Shown: positions 36,731 through 44,774 of the stretch, piece by piece | Numbering within the stretch: the first letter of the stretch is position 1 | Layout of the letters: each line of letters starts with the position of its first letter | From: CBDFKB01 sp965248715 | GTDB lineage: Bacteria > Pseudomonadota > Alphaproteobacteria > Rhizobiales > Rhizobiaceae | Reading direction: 5' to 3' | NCBI GenBank assembly: GCA_965248715.1 | Contig: CBDFKB010000007.1 | Coordinates: 124,001-188,000, forward strand | DNA length: 64,000 bases | The notes under the pieces: model-generated | The model's database searches: none | The model's input: the letters and a program-made list of their open reading frames with translations, nothing else | Told to the model about the DNA's origin: nothing | Made by a program: the position numbers and the translations under genes

Positions 36731-37198
36731 ATGTCTATCATCTCAAAATCAACGCTATTGGCATTAACCATTTCTATCGCATCAGTTGGCGCAAGCTTCG
36801 CTGAAACGATTTCACCAGAAGTCCAAGCATCCCAAGAAGCTACTCTTCAAATTGCTGTCGCGACAGCAAGCCAAGCTTGGAAAGACGCATTCAATGCGGG
36901 TGACGCTGCAGCGGCAGCGGCATTGTACGAAGACGATGCTGTTATGGTGGTCGAGCCATTCGGTACGTTCACGGGCAAGGATGAAATCCTCGCGTTTTGG
37001 ACAAACCTTGTAAGCAAAGGGTTTGATGACGTTGTCTATATTGACACGACGACCGTTGTTCTGGACGCTAACTCGGCACGTGTTTCTGCGTCTTGGTCAA
37101 TGAACAATGCAAGCGGTATCATCACGAATGAGTACTGGGTACTGCAAGAAGATGGCCGCGCGTTGCTGCGTGAAGACCACTTCGAAGTCGCACAATAG
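36731..37198 (+). CDS. Exported SnoaL/DUF4440-like (NTF2-fold) protein
   Basis: 155 residues. Signal peptide with a cut after ASFA (about residue 24), then an NTF2-like cone fold: ASQAWKDAFNAGDAAAAAAL, YEDDAVMVVEPFGTFTGKDE and ILAFWTNLVSKGFDDVVYID. Small-molecule binding or isomerase activity is typical of the fold but not predictable. Divergent from the LysR gene, with AAAGGAAC ahead of the ATG. Terminates at the strong hairpin at 37235. Confidence 0.82.
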   Translation: MSIISKSTLLALTISIASVGASFAETISPEVQASQEATLQIAVATASQAWKDAFNAGDAAAAAALYEDDAVMVVEPFGTFTGKDEILAFWTNLVSKGFDDVVYIDTTTVVLDANSARVSASWSMNNASGIITNEYWVLQEDGRALLREDHFEVAQ

Positions 37199-37234
37199 CG
37201 CGCCCGCTCTGAATCAACGATCCTAAGTACTGAC

Positions 37235-37270
37235 GACAGGCCTCACTTGCCTTAGCAAGTGAGGCCTGTC
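37235..37270 (+). terminator. Perfect 16-bp hairpin after the SnoaL-like gene
   Basis: GACAGGCCTCACTTGC, loop CTTA, GCAAGTGAGGCCTGTC. The T-run is weak (TCAATAATG follows), so termination may be partial or bidirectional. Confidence 0.6.
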
Positions 37271-37358
37271 AATAATGATGGAACATGTCCAGAGAACCGT
37301 CACAGCATAAGAATACCCCGCCCCATCCCCAAGAATTCCCATAAAGGGACGCTTCAAA

Positions 37359-37601
37359 ATGGCTGCTCAAAATTATCTGTCAGCAATCGTGTTGAATGTA
37401 AAAAACCCTACGGGCTTAGCTGCGTTCTATTGCGATACACTCGGCATGGCGCGCCTTGATCGCGATGGCGACATTGCGGTCGGGTATGGTGGCCAAGATG
37501 CTATACTTGTCTTGCGACAGGCCTCTGAGGGGCTCGCCTATCAACACGAAGCTGATCATCGGTATTGGAAAATCGCAATCACACTTCCGAACCTTGATCT
37601 A
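37359..37601 (+). pseudogene. VOC (glyoxalase-like) family protein, truncated by IS630
   Basis: 81 codons of the VOC fold remain (QNYLSAIVLNVKNPTGLAAF, YCDTLGMARLDRDGD and a GYGGQDAILVL strand) before the IS630 end at 37602. The C-terminal half is not found on the far side of the IS, where ugp-linked sequence begins. The remaining frame adds 17 residues from the IS. Confidence 0.8.
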
Positions 37602-38646
37602 CAGCATTTCCGGCGCTCATGGAATCGCATTACGATTTACGTGCATGATTTCTTCTGATTCAAGGTATCAGGAGGAATTGTCATGGCTTTATCTCAGGAT
37701 TTACGACTTCGTATTGTTGATTTGGTTGTGTCAGGAGTTTCACGTCGCAAAGCTGCGGTTCATTTCCAAGTCAGCGCCAGTTCGGCCATTCGGTTTGTCA
37801 AGCAGGCCGAAGAGGTCGGTCATGTTGATGTGAAAGTGCGCAAGAAGCGCAAGTCCAGGCTTGATCCATTTCATGGCGACCTTGTTGACTGGATCGGTGA
37901 GCAGCCCGATCTGACCCTGGCCGAATTGTGCAGCCGTGTATTTGACGCCGATGGCCTGCGTGTTGGTTCTTCGACACTGGATGACTGGCTGCGCGCCAAT
38001 CAGATTACCTATAAAAAAACGGCTCACGCCAGTGAACAGGAGCGCAGCGATGTCCGGGCCAAACGCTACCGCTGGCGCAAGCGTCAGGACTGGCTAAAAC
38101 AGCATTTGCACCTGTTGGGCAGGATTGTCTTCATTGATGAAACCGGGTTGAACACAAAAATGGCCAGACCCCGCGGAAGGTCTGCAAAGGGCCAGCGTCT
38201 GGTGGCTTCCATCCCTCATGGTCATTGGAAAACCATGACGTTCATTGCCGGTCTGCGCTACGATGGTATGACGGCACCGTGGGTGTTGGATGGTCCCATG
38301 GATGGCCCAGCCTTCCTCACCTACATCAAAACCCAACTCGCGCCGACCCTGCAAAAGGGAGATGTTGTTGTGATGGATAATTTGCCAGCACACAAAATCG
38401 CCGCCGCCGAAGCCGCCGTCAGGGAGCGTGGTGCATGGCTGCTGTTTCTACCGCCCTATTCTCCCGACATGAACCCCATAGAAATGGCCTTCTCAAAACT
38501 TAAAGCCCACATGAAGCGGTTGGCGATCAGAACCGTCCAAGATCTATGGAAAGGCGTTGGCAAAATCCTCGATCTGTTCTCAAAACAGGAATGTGCAAAC
38601 CTCTTTAAGGCTGCAGGTTATGGTGCAGAATAAACCGGAAATGCTC
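37602..38646 (+). mobile_element. IS630-family insertion sequence, 1045 bp
   Basis: Ends AGCATTTCCGG and CCGGAAATGCT form inverted repeats; TA dinucleotides flank both sides (37600-37601 and 38647-38648), the IS630 target. Contains one intact transposase. The flanks do not belong together, so the copy has taken part in a rearrangement. Confidence 0.88.
37683..38633 (+). CDS. IS630-family transposase
   Basis: 316 residues. N-terminal HTH (LRIVDLVVSGVSRRKAAVHF), catalytic Asp in IVFIDETGLNTKMARPRGRS, Asp in VVVMDNLPAHK, and Glu in PYSPDMNPIEMAFSKLK. All DDE residues are present, so it may be active. CAGGAGGAA ahead of the ATG is a good ribosome site. A 3' fragment of the same element lies at 35397. 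Confidence 0.93.
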   Translation: MALSQDLRLRIVDLVVSGVSRRKAAVHFQVSASSAIRFVKQAEEVGHVDVKVRKKRKSRLDPFHGDLVDWIGEQPDLTLAELCSRVFDADGLRVGSSTLDDWLRANQITYKKTAHASEQERSDVRAKRYRWRKRQDWLKQHLHLLGRIVFIDETGLNTKMARPRGRSAKGQRLVASIPHGHWKTMTFIAGLRYDGMTAPWVLDGPMDGPAFLTYIKTQLAPTLQKGDVVVMDNLPAHKIAAAEAAVRERGAWLLFLPPYSPDMNPIEMAFSKLKAHMKRLAIRTVQDLWKGVGKILDLFSKQECANLFKAAGYGAE

Positions 38647-38745
38647 TAACCGCCGTGCCTTAACCGCAATTCATGGGGCCAATTTTGAACGCCGATAAGG
38701 CGTCAATATTCAATGCCGATTGACAGGGTTTTCTGACAGAAAGCT

Positions 38746-39801
38746 CTAACCAATTCGCCTGCCGGTTTGCCGGTCAAAAATGTGAACATTTTCCGGCAGA
38801 ATAGAAAGTTTCACGGTTGCCGCTTGGGCGGAGGTTAAATGCACGCCGGACAGACTTGCTGTGAAGCGATTGGTTTCGTCCTTCAATCGTCCGTGCAGAA
38901 GAGTGTTGGCACCTAATGGTTCATTGAAACTCACATCGAGTTCGATTGGGCCTTTCGGATCTGCAATTAGGTGTTCTGGCCTAATGCCAACAATAACTTC
39001 TCCATTATGGCGAGCATTGCACGTGATAACCGTTCCGTTTTCTAAGGTCGCTTGCGAGTTGTTAACCGTTGCGTTAGCGATGTTCATGGCTGGGCTGCCG
39101 ATGAACTGGGCAGCAAAGAGCGTTTGCGGACGCTCGTATACGTCAAGCGGAGTGCCGATCTGTTCCGCGATGCCGTCGTTCATGACGATCATACGGTCTG
39201 CCATGGTCATTGCTTCCACCTGATCGTGGGTGACATACAGTGCGGTGATGGCGAGCTTCGATTGAAGTTCCTTGATCTCCAAGCGCATCTGAACACGCAA
39301 TTTTGCATCGAGATTGGACAATGGTTCGTCGAACAAAAAGACCGCTGGTTCCCGCACAATCGCGCGGCCCATGGCGACCCGCTGGCGTTGACCGCCTGAA
39401 AGCTGTTTCGGCTTGCGGTCGAGATAAGGTTCCAGTTGGAGAAGCCGGGCAGCTTCCGCAACCTTGGAATTGATTTCCGCCGGCGGCAGTTTCGCAATTT
39501 TTAAACCGTAGGCCATATTCTGCCGAACCGACATGTGCGGATAGAGCGCGTAATTTTGAAACACCATGGCGATGTCGCGTTCCATGGGCTCTTTCTCATT
39601 GACCCTTTGGCCGCCGATAAGAGCTTCGCCTTCACTGATGCTTTCCAGTCCAGCCACCATTCGCAGCAGCGTGGACTTGCCGCAGCCGGACGGGCCGACG
39701 ATCACAATGAACTCGCCGTCTGCAATATCTACGCTGACGCCATGAATGATTTCGGTATCGCCAAAGCGTTTTTTAACGTTCTTGAGTTCCACGGTCGCCA
39801 T
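38746..39801 (-). CDS. ugpC: Glycerol-3-phosphate-type ABC transporter ATP-binding protein UgpC
   Basis: 351 residues from ATG 39801; longer frames read back into ugpE. Walker A GPSGCGKST near residue 37, signature LSGGQRQR near residue 134, Walker B AVFLFDEPLSNLDA, switch His in YVTHDQVEAMTMADR. The C-terminal regulatory MalK-like domain (VIVGIRPEHLI, SILPENVHIFD) is complete. Its last 44 codons and downstream DNA are duplicated twice at 30.8-31.7 kb. Last gene of the ugpBAEC operon; its 3' side borders an IS630. Confidence 0.92.
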   Translation of the reverse strand: MATVELKNVKKRFGDTEIIHGVSVDIADGEFIVIVGPSGCGKSTLLRMVAGLESISEGEALIGGQRVNEKEPMERDIAMVFQNYALYPHMSVRQNMAYGLKIAKLPPAEINSKVAEAARLLQLEPYLDRKPKQLSGGQRQRVAMGRAIVREPAVFLFDEPLSNLDAKLRVQMRLEIKELQSKLAITALYVTHDQVEAMTMADRMIVMNDGIAEQIGTPLDVYERPQTLFAAQFIGSPAMNIANATVNNSQATLENGTVITCNARHNGEVIVGIRPEHLIADPKGPIELDVSFNEPLGANTLLHGRLKDETNRFTASLSGVHLTSAQAATVKLSILPENVHIFDRQTGRRIG

Positions 39802-39812
39802 GCTGTGCTTAC

Positions 39813-40682
39813 CTATTTCTCGCTGTCCACCAACCCGCGAACGAAGAGTTTCTGCATCGAAACCACCACGATCACCGGTGGGACCATCGCCAGGATCGAG
39901 GTCGCCATAATGACCGGCCAATTCGCCGTATCGTCACCACTGGGGAACATTTGCTTGATACCCATGACCACCGTGTTCATTTCCGGTTCGGTGGTAATGA
40001 GCAACGGCCATAGATATTGATTCCAGCCATAAATGAAGAGGATGACAAACAATGCCGCGATGTTGGTCCGGCTCATGGGAATGATAATGTCGAAGAAAAA
40101 CTGCATCGGTCCTGCGCCATCCACCCTTGCCGCTTCCGCCAGTTCATCTGGGATAGTCATGAAGAATTGACGGAACAGGAACGTGGCGGTTGCAGATGCA
40201 ATGAGTGGAAAGATCAAACCGGAATAGGAATTTAACATGCCGAAGCCAGCGATCACCTCATAGGTCGGCACAATGCGGACTTCGACCGGCAACATGAGCG
40301 TAATGAAGATCATCCAGAAAAAAATCGTTCGACCTGGAAAGCGGAAATAAACGATGGCGAACGCCGACAGAAGCGAGATGGCGATTTTACCAATGGCGAT
40401 GCCCATCGCCATGACGAGCGAATTGAACATCATTGTGGAAACAGGAACATTAACGCCGGAAAACAGCGCCTGTTTGTAGTTCTCCACAAAGTGCTTGCCT
40501 GGCCAAAGCGGCATGGGAGGTGAAACAATTTCCGGCTGCGTCACGGTGGAGGCTACGAAAGCCAGCCATATCGGGAAGAACACGATCAGCACACCCAAAA
40601 TCATCAGTGCGTGCGTAAACCAGATCGCACCACCGCGCTTCTCGACCATGCCGGGGGCCGGATATCTGTTCGGCGTGGCCAT
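39813..40682 (-). CDS. ugpE: Glycerol-3-phosphate-type ABC transporter permease UgpE
   Basis: 289 residues, six membrane segments; the EAA loop reads DELAEAARVDGAGPMQFFFD. The N-terminal FTHALMILGVLIVFFPIWLA helix and YLWPLLITTEPEMNTV loop match UgpE/MalG-type permeases. Its start overlaps the ugpA stop by 1 bp. Imports sn-glycerol-3-phosphate or a glycerophosphodiester together with UgpA. Confidence 0.92.
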   Translation of the reverse strand: MATPNRYPAPGMVEKRGGAIWFTHALMILGVLIVFFPIWLAFVASTVTQPEIVSPPMPLWPGKHFVENYKQALFSGVNVPVSTMMFNSLVMAMGIAIGKIAISLLSAFAIVYFRFPGRTIFFWMIFITLMLPVEVRIVPTYEVIAGFGMLNSYSGLIFPLIASATATFLFRQFFMTIPDELAEAARVDGAGPMQFFFDIIIPMSRTNIAALFVILFIYGWNQYLWPLLITTEPEMNTVVMGIKQMFPSGDDTANWPVIMATSILAMVPPVIVVVSMQKLFVRGLVDSEK

Positions 40683-41563
40683 TAGTAATGCACCCGTTTT
40701 TCTAAGAACTTGAACTGAAGCACGGTCAGCGCGCCGACCACGATCAGCAAGATCACGCTCTGCGCGGCAGAGGAACCAAGATCCTGGCCCACGAAGCCGT
40801 CGGAGAAAACCTTATAGACAAGAATGGTCGTTGCCTGTTGCGGCCCACCGGATGTAATCGTGTGGATCACGCCGAATGTTTCAAAAAAAGCATAGACGAC
40901 ATTGACGACCAGAAGAAAAAACATAGTGGGCGATAACAGCGGCAGGACAATGGTGAAAAACCGTTTCCAGAAATGCGCGCCATCAATGGCCGCTGCTTCA
41001 ATGACCGAACGCGGCACCGCCTGAAGTGCTGCAAAGAAAAACAGAAAATTGTAACTGATGCGGCCCCAAGACGATGCTACGACAACCAATCCCATAGCCT
41101 CTGCGTCGTTGAGTACGTGGTTCCAGTCGTAACCCAATTGGCCCAGATACCATGACACCACGCCAACCCGAGTATTGAACATGAACAGCCACAAAACCCC
41201 GGCTACAGCAGGTGCAACGGCGTAGGGCCAGATAAGAAGCGTTCGGTAGACGCCTGCTCCCTTGATCAAGCGATCAGCCAGCACCGCGAGAAACAGCGCG
41301 GGCACCAGGGAAACCAGCGTCACCAGACCGGAGAAGACGGCCGTGGTGACAAAAGATGCCCGGTAGAACTTGTCGGAAAGAAGAAACTCGAAATTGCCCA
41401 GCCCAACGAATTGTGTCGACAAACCAAAAGGGTCAGGAATGAACATCGATTGCCAGATCGCTTGTCCGGCAGGATAGAAAAAGAACAGCACAGAAATCAG
41501 GATTTGCGGAAACACAAGCGCGAGCGGCAAGAGCCAGCCTTTGAAGGTGACACGCTTTTCCAC
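40682..41563 (-). CDS. ugpA: Glycerol-3-phosphate-type ABC transporter permease UgpA
   Basis: 293 residues. Permease with six helices, FKGWLLPLALVFPQILISVL first; the EAA-type loop is VPRSVIEAAAIDGAHFWKRF. The LFFFYPAGQAIWQSMF and FGVIHTITSGGPQQATTIL segments are typical of UgpA. Lies 74 bp after ugpB, and shares a base with ugpE. Confidence 0.92.
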   Translation of the reverse strand: MEKRVTFKGWLLPLALVFPQILISVLFFFYPAGQAIWQSMFIPDPFGLSTQFVGLGNFEFLLSDKFYRASFVTTAVFSGLVTLVSLVPALFLAVLADRLIKGAGVYRTLLIWPYAVAPAVAGVLWLFMFNTRVGVVSWYLGQLGYDWNHVLNDAEAMGLVVVASSWGRISYNFLFFFAALQAVPRSVIEAAAIDGAHFWKRFFTIVLPLLSPTMFFLLVVNVVYAFFETFGVIHTITSGGPQQATTILVYKVFSDGFVGQDLGSSAAQSVILLIVVGALTVLQFKFLEKRVHY

Positions 41564-41637
41564 TGAGTGATCTCTCCCTCAAACAACACGAAAGCGGAGG
41601 CGGCGAGCCGCCTCCGGGTAATGTTGTCGTCACACGC

Positions 41638-42951
41638 TTACTCGTTGGCTTGCTCGAAGCGGCGCAGCAAGCGATCTCCACGCTCTTTAGCGCTGTCGAG
41701 GGCGACTTGAGCAGTTTTGTCGCCGGACCAGACCGCTTCCAGTTCCTCATCAATAATGCCACGAATCTGATCAAACGAGCCAAGACGCAAACCTTTTGAG
41801 TACGCTGTGGGCTCCTTTGCCGTCATCTGAATTACAGCGATGTCGGTGCCGGGGTTCTTCTCATAGAAGCCATCAGCCTTCGTCTTGTCACCGGCAGCCG
41901 CTGTGATCGGCAGATAACCGGTATCTTGATGCCACTTGGCCTGAATATCGGTGGACGATAGGAAGTTCAGAAAGTCAGCCGCCGCCTTGTATTCTTCTGC
42001 TTTATGGCCTTCCATCACCCAAAGCGAAGCGCCTCCAATGATCGTATTTTGCGGTGCACCTGCGATCCCTTCCCAGTAAGGAAGCGGACGCACGCCGAAA
42101 TCAAACTTAGCTTGCGCCTTGATGCCTGCGTAACCGGCTGAACTTTCCGTGAACAGAGCGCATTCACCGGCGCGGAAGTTTGCCCCACCTTCGTTGCGAC
42201 GACCGGCGTAGAAGAACTTACCCTCTTTGGCCCAGTCGCCCATCGCCTGGATATGTTTGACCTGAAGAGTACCATTGAGCGCAAGCTCAGTGTCGGTTCC
42301 CGCAAAGCCGTTATCTTGTGTGGCAAACGGCGTGTTGTGATAGGCTGACATGTTTTCCAGATGAATCCAGCTCTGCCAGGCGGTGGTCAACGGGCAGCCC
42401 ACTCCGGCGCCTTTCAGCTTGTCGAGAACGTCGCCGACTTTTTGCCAGGTAGACATGTCGACATCGGGATCAATGCCCGCCTCTTTGAGCTTGTCGCGAT
42501 TGACCCACAAAACAGGCGTGGAGGAGTTGAACGGCAAAGACAACATTTTGCCATCGGTTGTCGTGTAGTATCCTTTGACCGAGCCGATATAGGCGTTTGG
42601 ATCGAAGGTGGCGCCAGCTTCGGCCATGACTTCGTAGATAGGCTTGGTCGCGCCCTTGGCTGACATCATGGTTGCTGTTCCGACTTCGAACACCATCAAA
42701 ATGTGCGGCTGCTGATTGGCTCGGAATGCGGCGATACCAGCATTCAATGTCTCAGAATAGTTACCCTTGTGCGACGCGACAACTGTGTGTTTGTCCTGTG
42801 AGTTGTTGAAGGTTTCAACCTGTTCGGCAACCAGATCGCCCAAGCGACCGGTGAAAGCATGCCAGAACCGAATTTCTGCAGCAGAAGCTGTGGTGCTCCA
42901 GATTGATGTTGCGGCAACTGTGGCCGACAAAAACATATGTCTTAGTTTCAA
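41638..42951 (-). CDS. ugpB: sn-Glycerol-3-phosphate-binding periplasmic protein UgpB
   Basis: 437 residues, signal peptide cut after TASA (about residue 24). The mature part begins AEIRFWHAFTGRLGDLVAEQ, a clear UgpB start, with SLPFNSSTPVLWVNRDKLKE and a GGASLWVMEGHKAEEYKAAA segment. It binds G3P or glycerophosphocholine-type ligands in the periplasm. First gene of ugpBAEC. The G+C-richer codon use resembles the core more than the neighbouring 32-37 kb segment. The duplicated ugpC tail shows the locus was rearranged after arrival. Confidence 0.93.
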   Translation of the reverse strand: MKLRHMFLSATVAATSIWSTTASAAEIRFWHAFTGRLGDLVAEQVETFNNSQDKHTVVASHKGNYSETLNAGIAAFRANQQPHILMVFEVGTATMMSAKGATKPIYEVMAEAGATFDPNAYIGSVKGYYTTTDGKMLSLPFNSSTPVLWVNRDKLKEAGIDPDVDMSTWQKVGDVLDKLKGAGVGCPLTTAWQSWIHLENMSAYHNTPFATQDNGFAGTDTELALNGTLQVKHIQAMGDWAKEGKFFYAGRRNEGGANFRAGECALFTESSAGYAGIKAQAKFDFGVRPLPYWEGIAGAPQNTIIGGASLWVMEGHKAEEYKAAADFLNFLSSTDIQAKWHQDTGYLPITAAAGDKTKADGFYEKNPGTDIAVIQMTAKEPTAYSKGLRLGSFDQIRGIIDEELEAVWSGDKTAQVALDSAKERGDRLLRRFEQANE

Positions 42952-43074
42952 GGTGGGTTCCTTCCGTTGCTGTAGGTTTGATCTTGAAAAATGATTTGTA
43001 CCTGCCAGCCCTTATCGTTGGCAAGTGACATCAAGATGTCAAATGCTTGAGCACAGTTTTTGTAAAAAGTGGAT

Positions 43075-43399
43075 TTATACCAAGGGAATTTAATATTGAC
43101 CCATTTGACCGCCACGATTTTGTTCGCTGACTAGGCGGAGACCGTGCCGTGGTGCGGGCCCACCACAAGCGGGCTCCAACAATTTCAGCGAACAAAATCG
43201 CGCGGCCAAATAGCGCCGATTTTTCAACCCGATGCGACATCTCGTGGTGGAGCAAACCGGCCCACCGGACGTCGTTGCGAAACTTGCCCGATACCCTGGC
43301 CCAACACTTTGGCATCGCGCTACGCTACGCTTCGCTTCTTGCCGAATGAACCGGTTTGCATCCATCAAATAGGTCAATATTAAGTTCCCTTGGTATTAA
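43075..43399. mobile_element. 325-bp non-coding element with about 27-bp terminal inverted repeats
   Basis: The left end starts TTATACCAAGGGAATTTAAT and the right end, reversed, TTAATACCAAGGGAACTTAA; both continue into ATTGACC. No transposase is encoded, so it looks like a MITE. Parts recur at 17448-18003, 51290-51462 and 54840-54960. Confidence 0.75.
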
Positions 43400-43556
43400 T
43401 ACTATAGAAATCGATGCTGTTCGCGCAATTGATTTACCGACACGCCGCTAACCAACGCCGACTTGGCAGCGCTAAATCGAAATCAGATCATTAGCACTTG
43501 CCACCATATTGGTAGTGGTTGCTTTTTTGGTTCAGCGAAGAAGATGTCCACAGGCC

Positions 43557-43725
43557 CTAGTGGTTCGATTCTTACATTTGCGTCCCGTTGCAACACTTAG
43601 GTTTGCAAATCTTGGAATCAAAAGAACCACTAGCAAGATATTGAATTTAGAAGTATTTTTAAATTTGACATTTGACAAACGACGATGCTGCAAATGGGCA
43701 CCAAATGTCAAATTCATTCCACTAG
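43557..43725 (+). repeat. 169-bp element of two CTAG-bounded modules, copy 2
   Basis: Same length and order as 2188-2356, beginning CTAGTGGTTCG and ending ATTCCACTAG. The internal CTAG pair is partly lost (TTTAG for TCTAG), and most other differences are single substitutions outside the stems. Confidence 0.85.
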
Positions 43726-43823
43726 TGTGGTGGATCAATTACGATCTGGGATATATCGACCTGGCGCAAAAAACATTGCAAACTATCGACAACCCATGTC
43801 GCGCCGGAAATTGTCACCTATGT

Positions 43824-43930
43824 CTTAGAGCACAATCTGAAAAGTGGTGGCCGGTTTTCAGAAAAATTGTGCGACAAAACAAATAGATAGAACACTTTTT
43901 GCGATTCACAAATCGCGAAAAGTGCTTTAG
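43824..43930 (+). repeat. Second sequence family of the double-hairpin element, copy 1
   Basis: About 106 bp: hairpin one GCACAAT/ATTGTGC with CTGAAAA/TTTTCAG, then ACAAAACAAATAGATAG, then hairpin two with GCGATT/AATCGC and CACTTTT/AAAAGTG. The same architecture as the first family with different stem sequences. It lies 20 bp from the tRNA-Thr 3' end. Confidence 0.83.
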
Positions 43931-43950
43931 GTACGGCCCCAAAACAAAAA

Positions 43951-44025
<75 letters not shown>

Positions 44026-44100
44026 TCGCCATGGTTCCGGTTATAACCCTAGGGGAAAGTGGGTTCCGGAGAATTCCCGCTCATTCAGCCACTTTGCCGG

Positions 44101-44156
44101 CCCAAGCCGCCCCTTACCTATGGAGTACTATACCCCTCAGTTAGGCCAAGCGGCTC
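44101..44156 (-). pseudogene. Degenerate partial tRNA-Thr copy
   Basis: On the minus strand GCCGCTTGGCCTAACTGAGG, then a GGTATAGTACTCC run and TAGGTAAGGGG, resembles the first half of the adjacent tRNA-Thr with substitutions that break the D and anticodon stems. It lies directly upstream of the real gene, so it looks like a decayed tandem copy. Confidence 0.5.
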
Positions 44157-44319
44157 GATTGCGTAAACAGACACTCTCTAGCTGTGGCGGGAGCGCTGGC
44201 CTTCTGCCATAGCCGGTCGAGCGTGGCAAGGGTAGCCATTTCTTTTTTGCCTCCAGCCGATTGGCGTTGCATAGTTGAGATTAATATTGCGAGGACATCT
44301 TCACCGGGGCAATCGTTTC

Positions 44320-44502
44320 ATGGCTACAAAATCACCAAACAAGACCGGTCCCGGCCCGCATTCCCGCGACAAGCGACTTGCCGAGGCGCTTCGCGAAAAC
44401 TTGAAACGCCGCAAGCGGCAATCGCGCCAGCGCGGCGATACCGATATCGGTGACGAGAAAGCGGCCGCTATCACCGATGGCGTTGAAAAGCGTGGCAATT
44501 AA
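44320..44502 (+). CDS. Small conserved basic protein upstream of murA
   Basis: 60 residues, MATKSPNKTGPGPHSRDKRL then AEALRENLKRRKRQSRQRGD. Basic, helical, no membrane segment. Short proteins with this KRLAEALRENLKRRK core precede murA in many Alphaproteobacteria; function unknown. A minus-strand frame overlaps it (see 44332-44637), but this one has the family resemblance. Confidence 0.7.
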   Translation: MATKSPNKTGPGPHSRDKRLAEALRENLKRRKRQSRQRGDTDIGDEKAAAITDGVEKRGN

Positions 44503-44637
44503 CCGAGCCCACAAGCTTGCCTTGAAGTAACCACGACCTTGAACTACACAAGCGGGTTCGGGAATTTGGACCGGCTTGAAATCTGGTGGAGCAGGGCCAA
44601 GGGATTGGTGCCACCTTTCGTGGTCAAAAAAGTCCAT
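44332..44637 (-). CDS. Possible small minus-strand gene (weak)
   Basis: A 101-codon frame starting MDFFDHERWHQSLGPAPPDF with AAAGGAG 6 bp before its ATG. It overlaps the plus-strand small gene almost fully, so its C-terminal half is probably not real. The first 50 codons lie in free sequence and could be a genuine short gene. Confidence 0.2.
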   Translation of the reverse strand: MDFFDHERWHQSLGPAPPDFKPVQIPEPACVVQGRGYFKASLWARLIATLFNAIGDSGRFLVTDIGIAALARLPLAAFQVFAKRLGKSLVAGMRAGTGLVW

Positions 44638-44774
44638 ATCGGGCTCCTTTGGCATTAGAAATATCTGATGGGTAATTGGAAACGGTTGCGAGGTATTGCC
44701 ATTTTGATGGCTTAGCAACAGGCTGCCATATATGCATTCGCCATAGATGTAATGATATTGCGGGAGGACAATTG

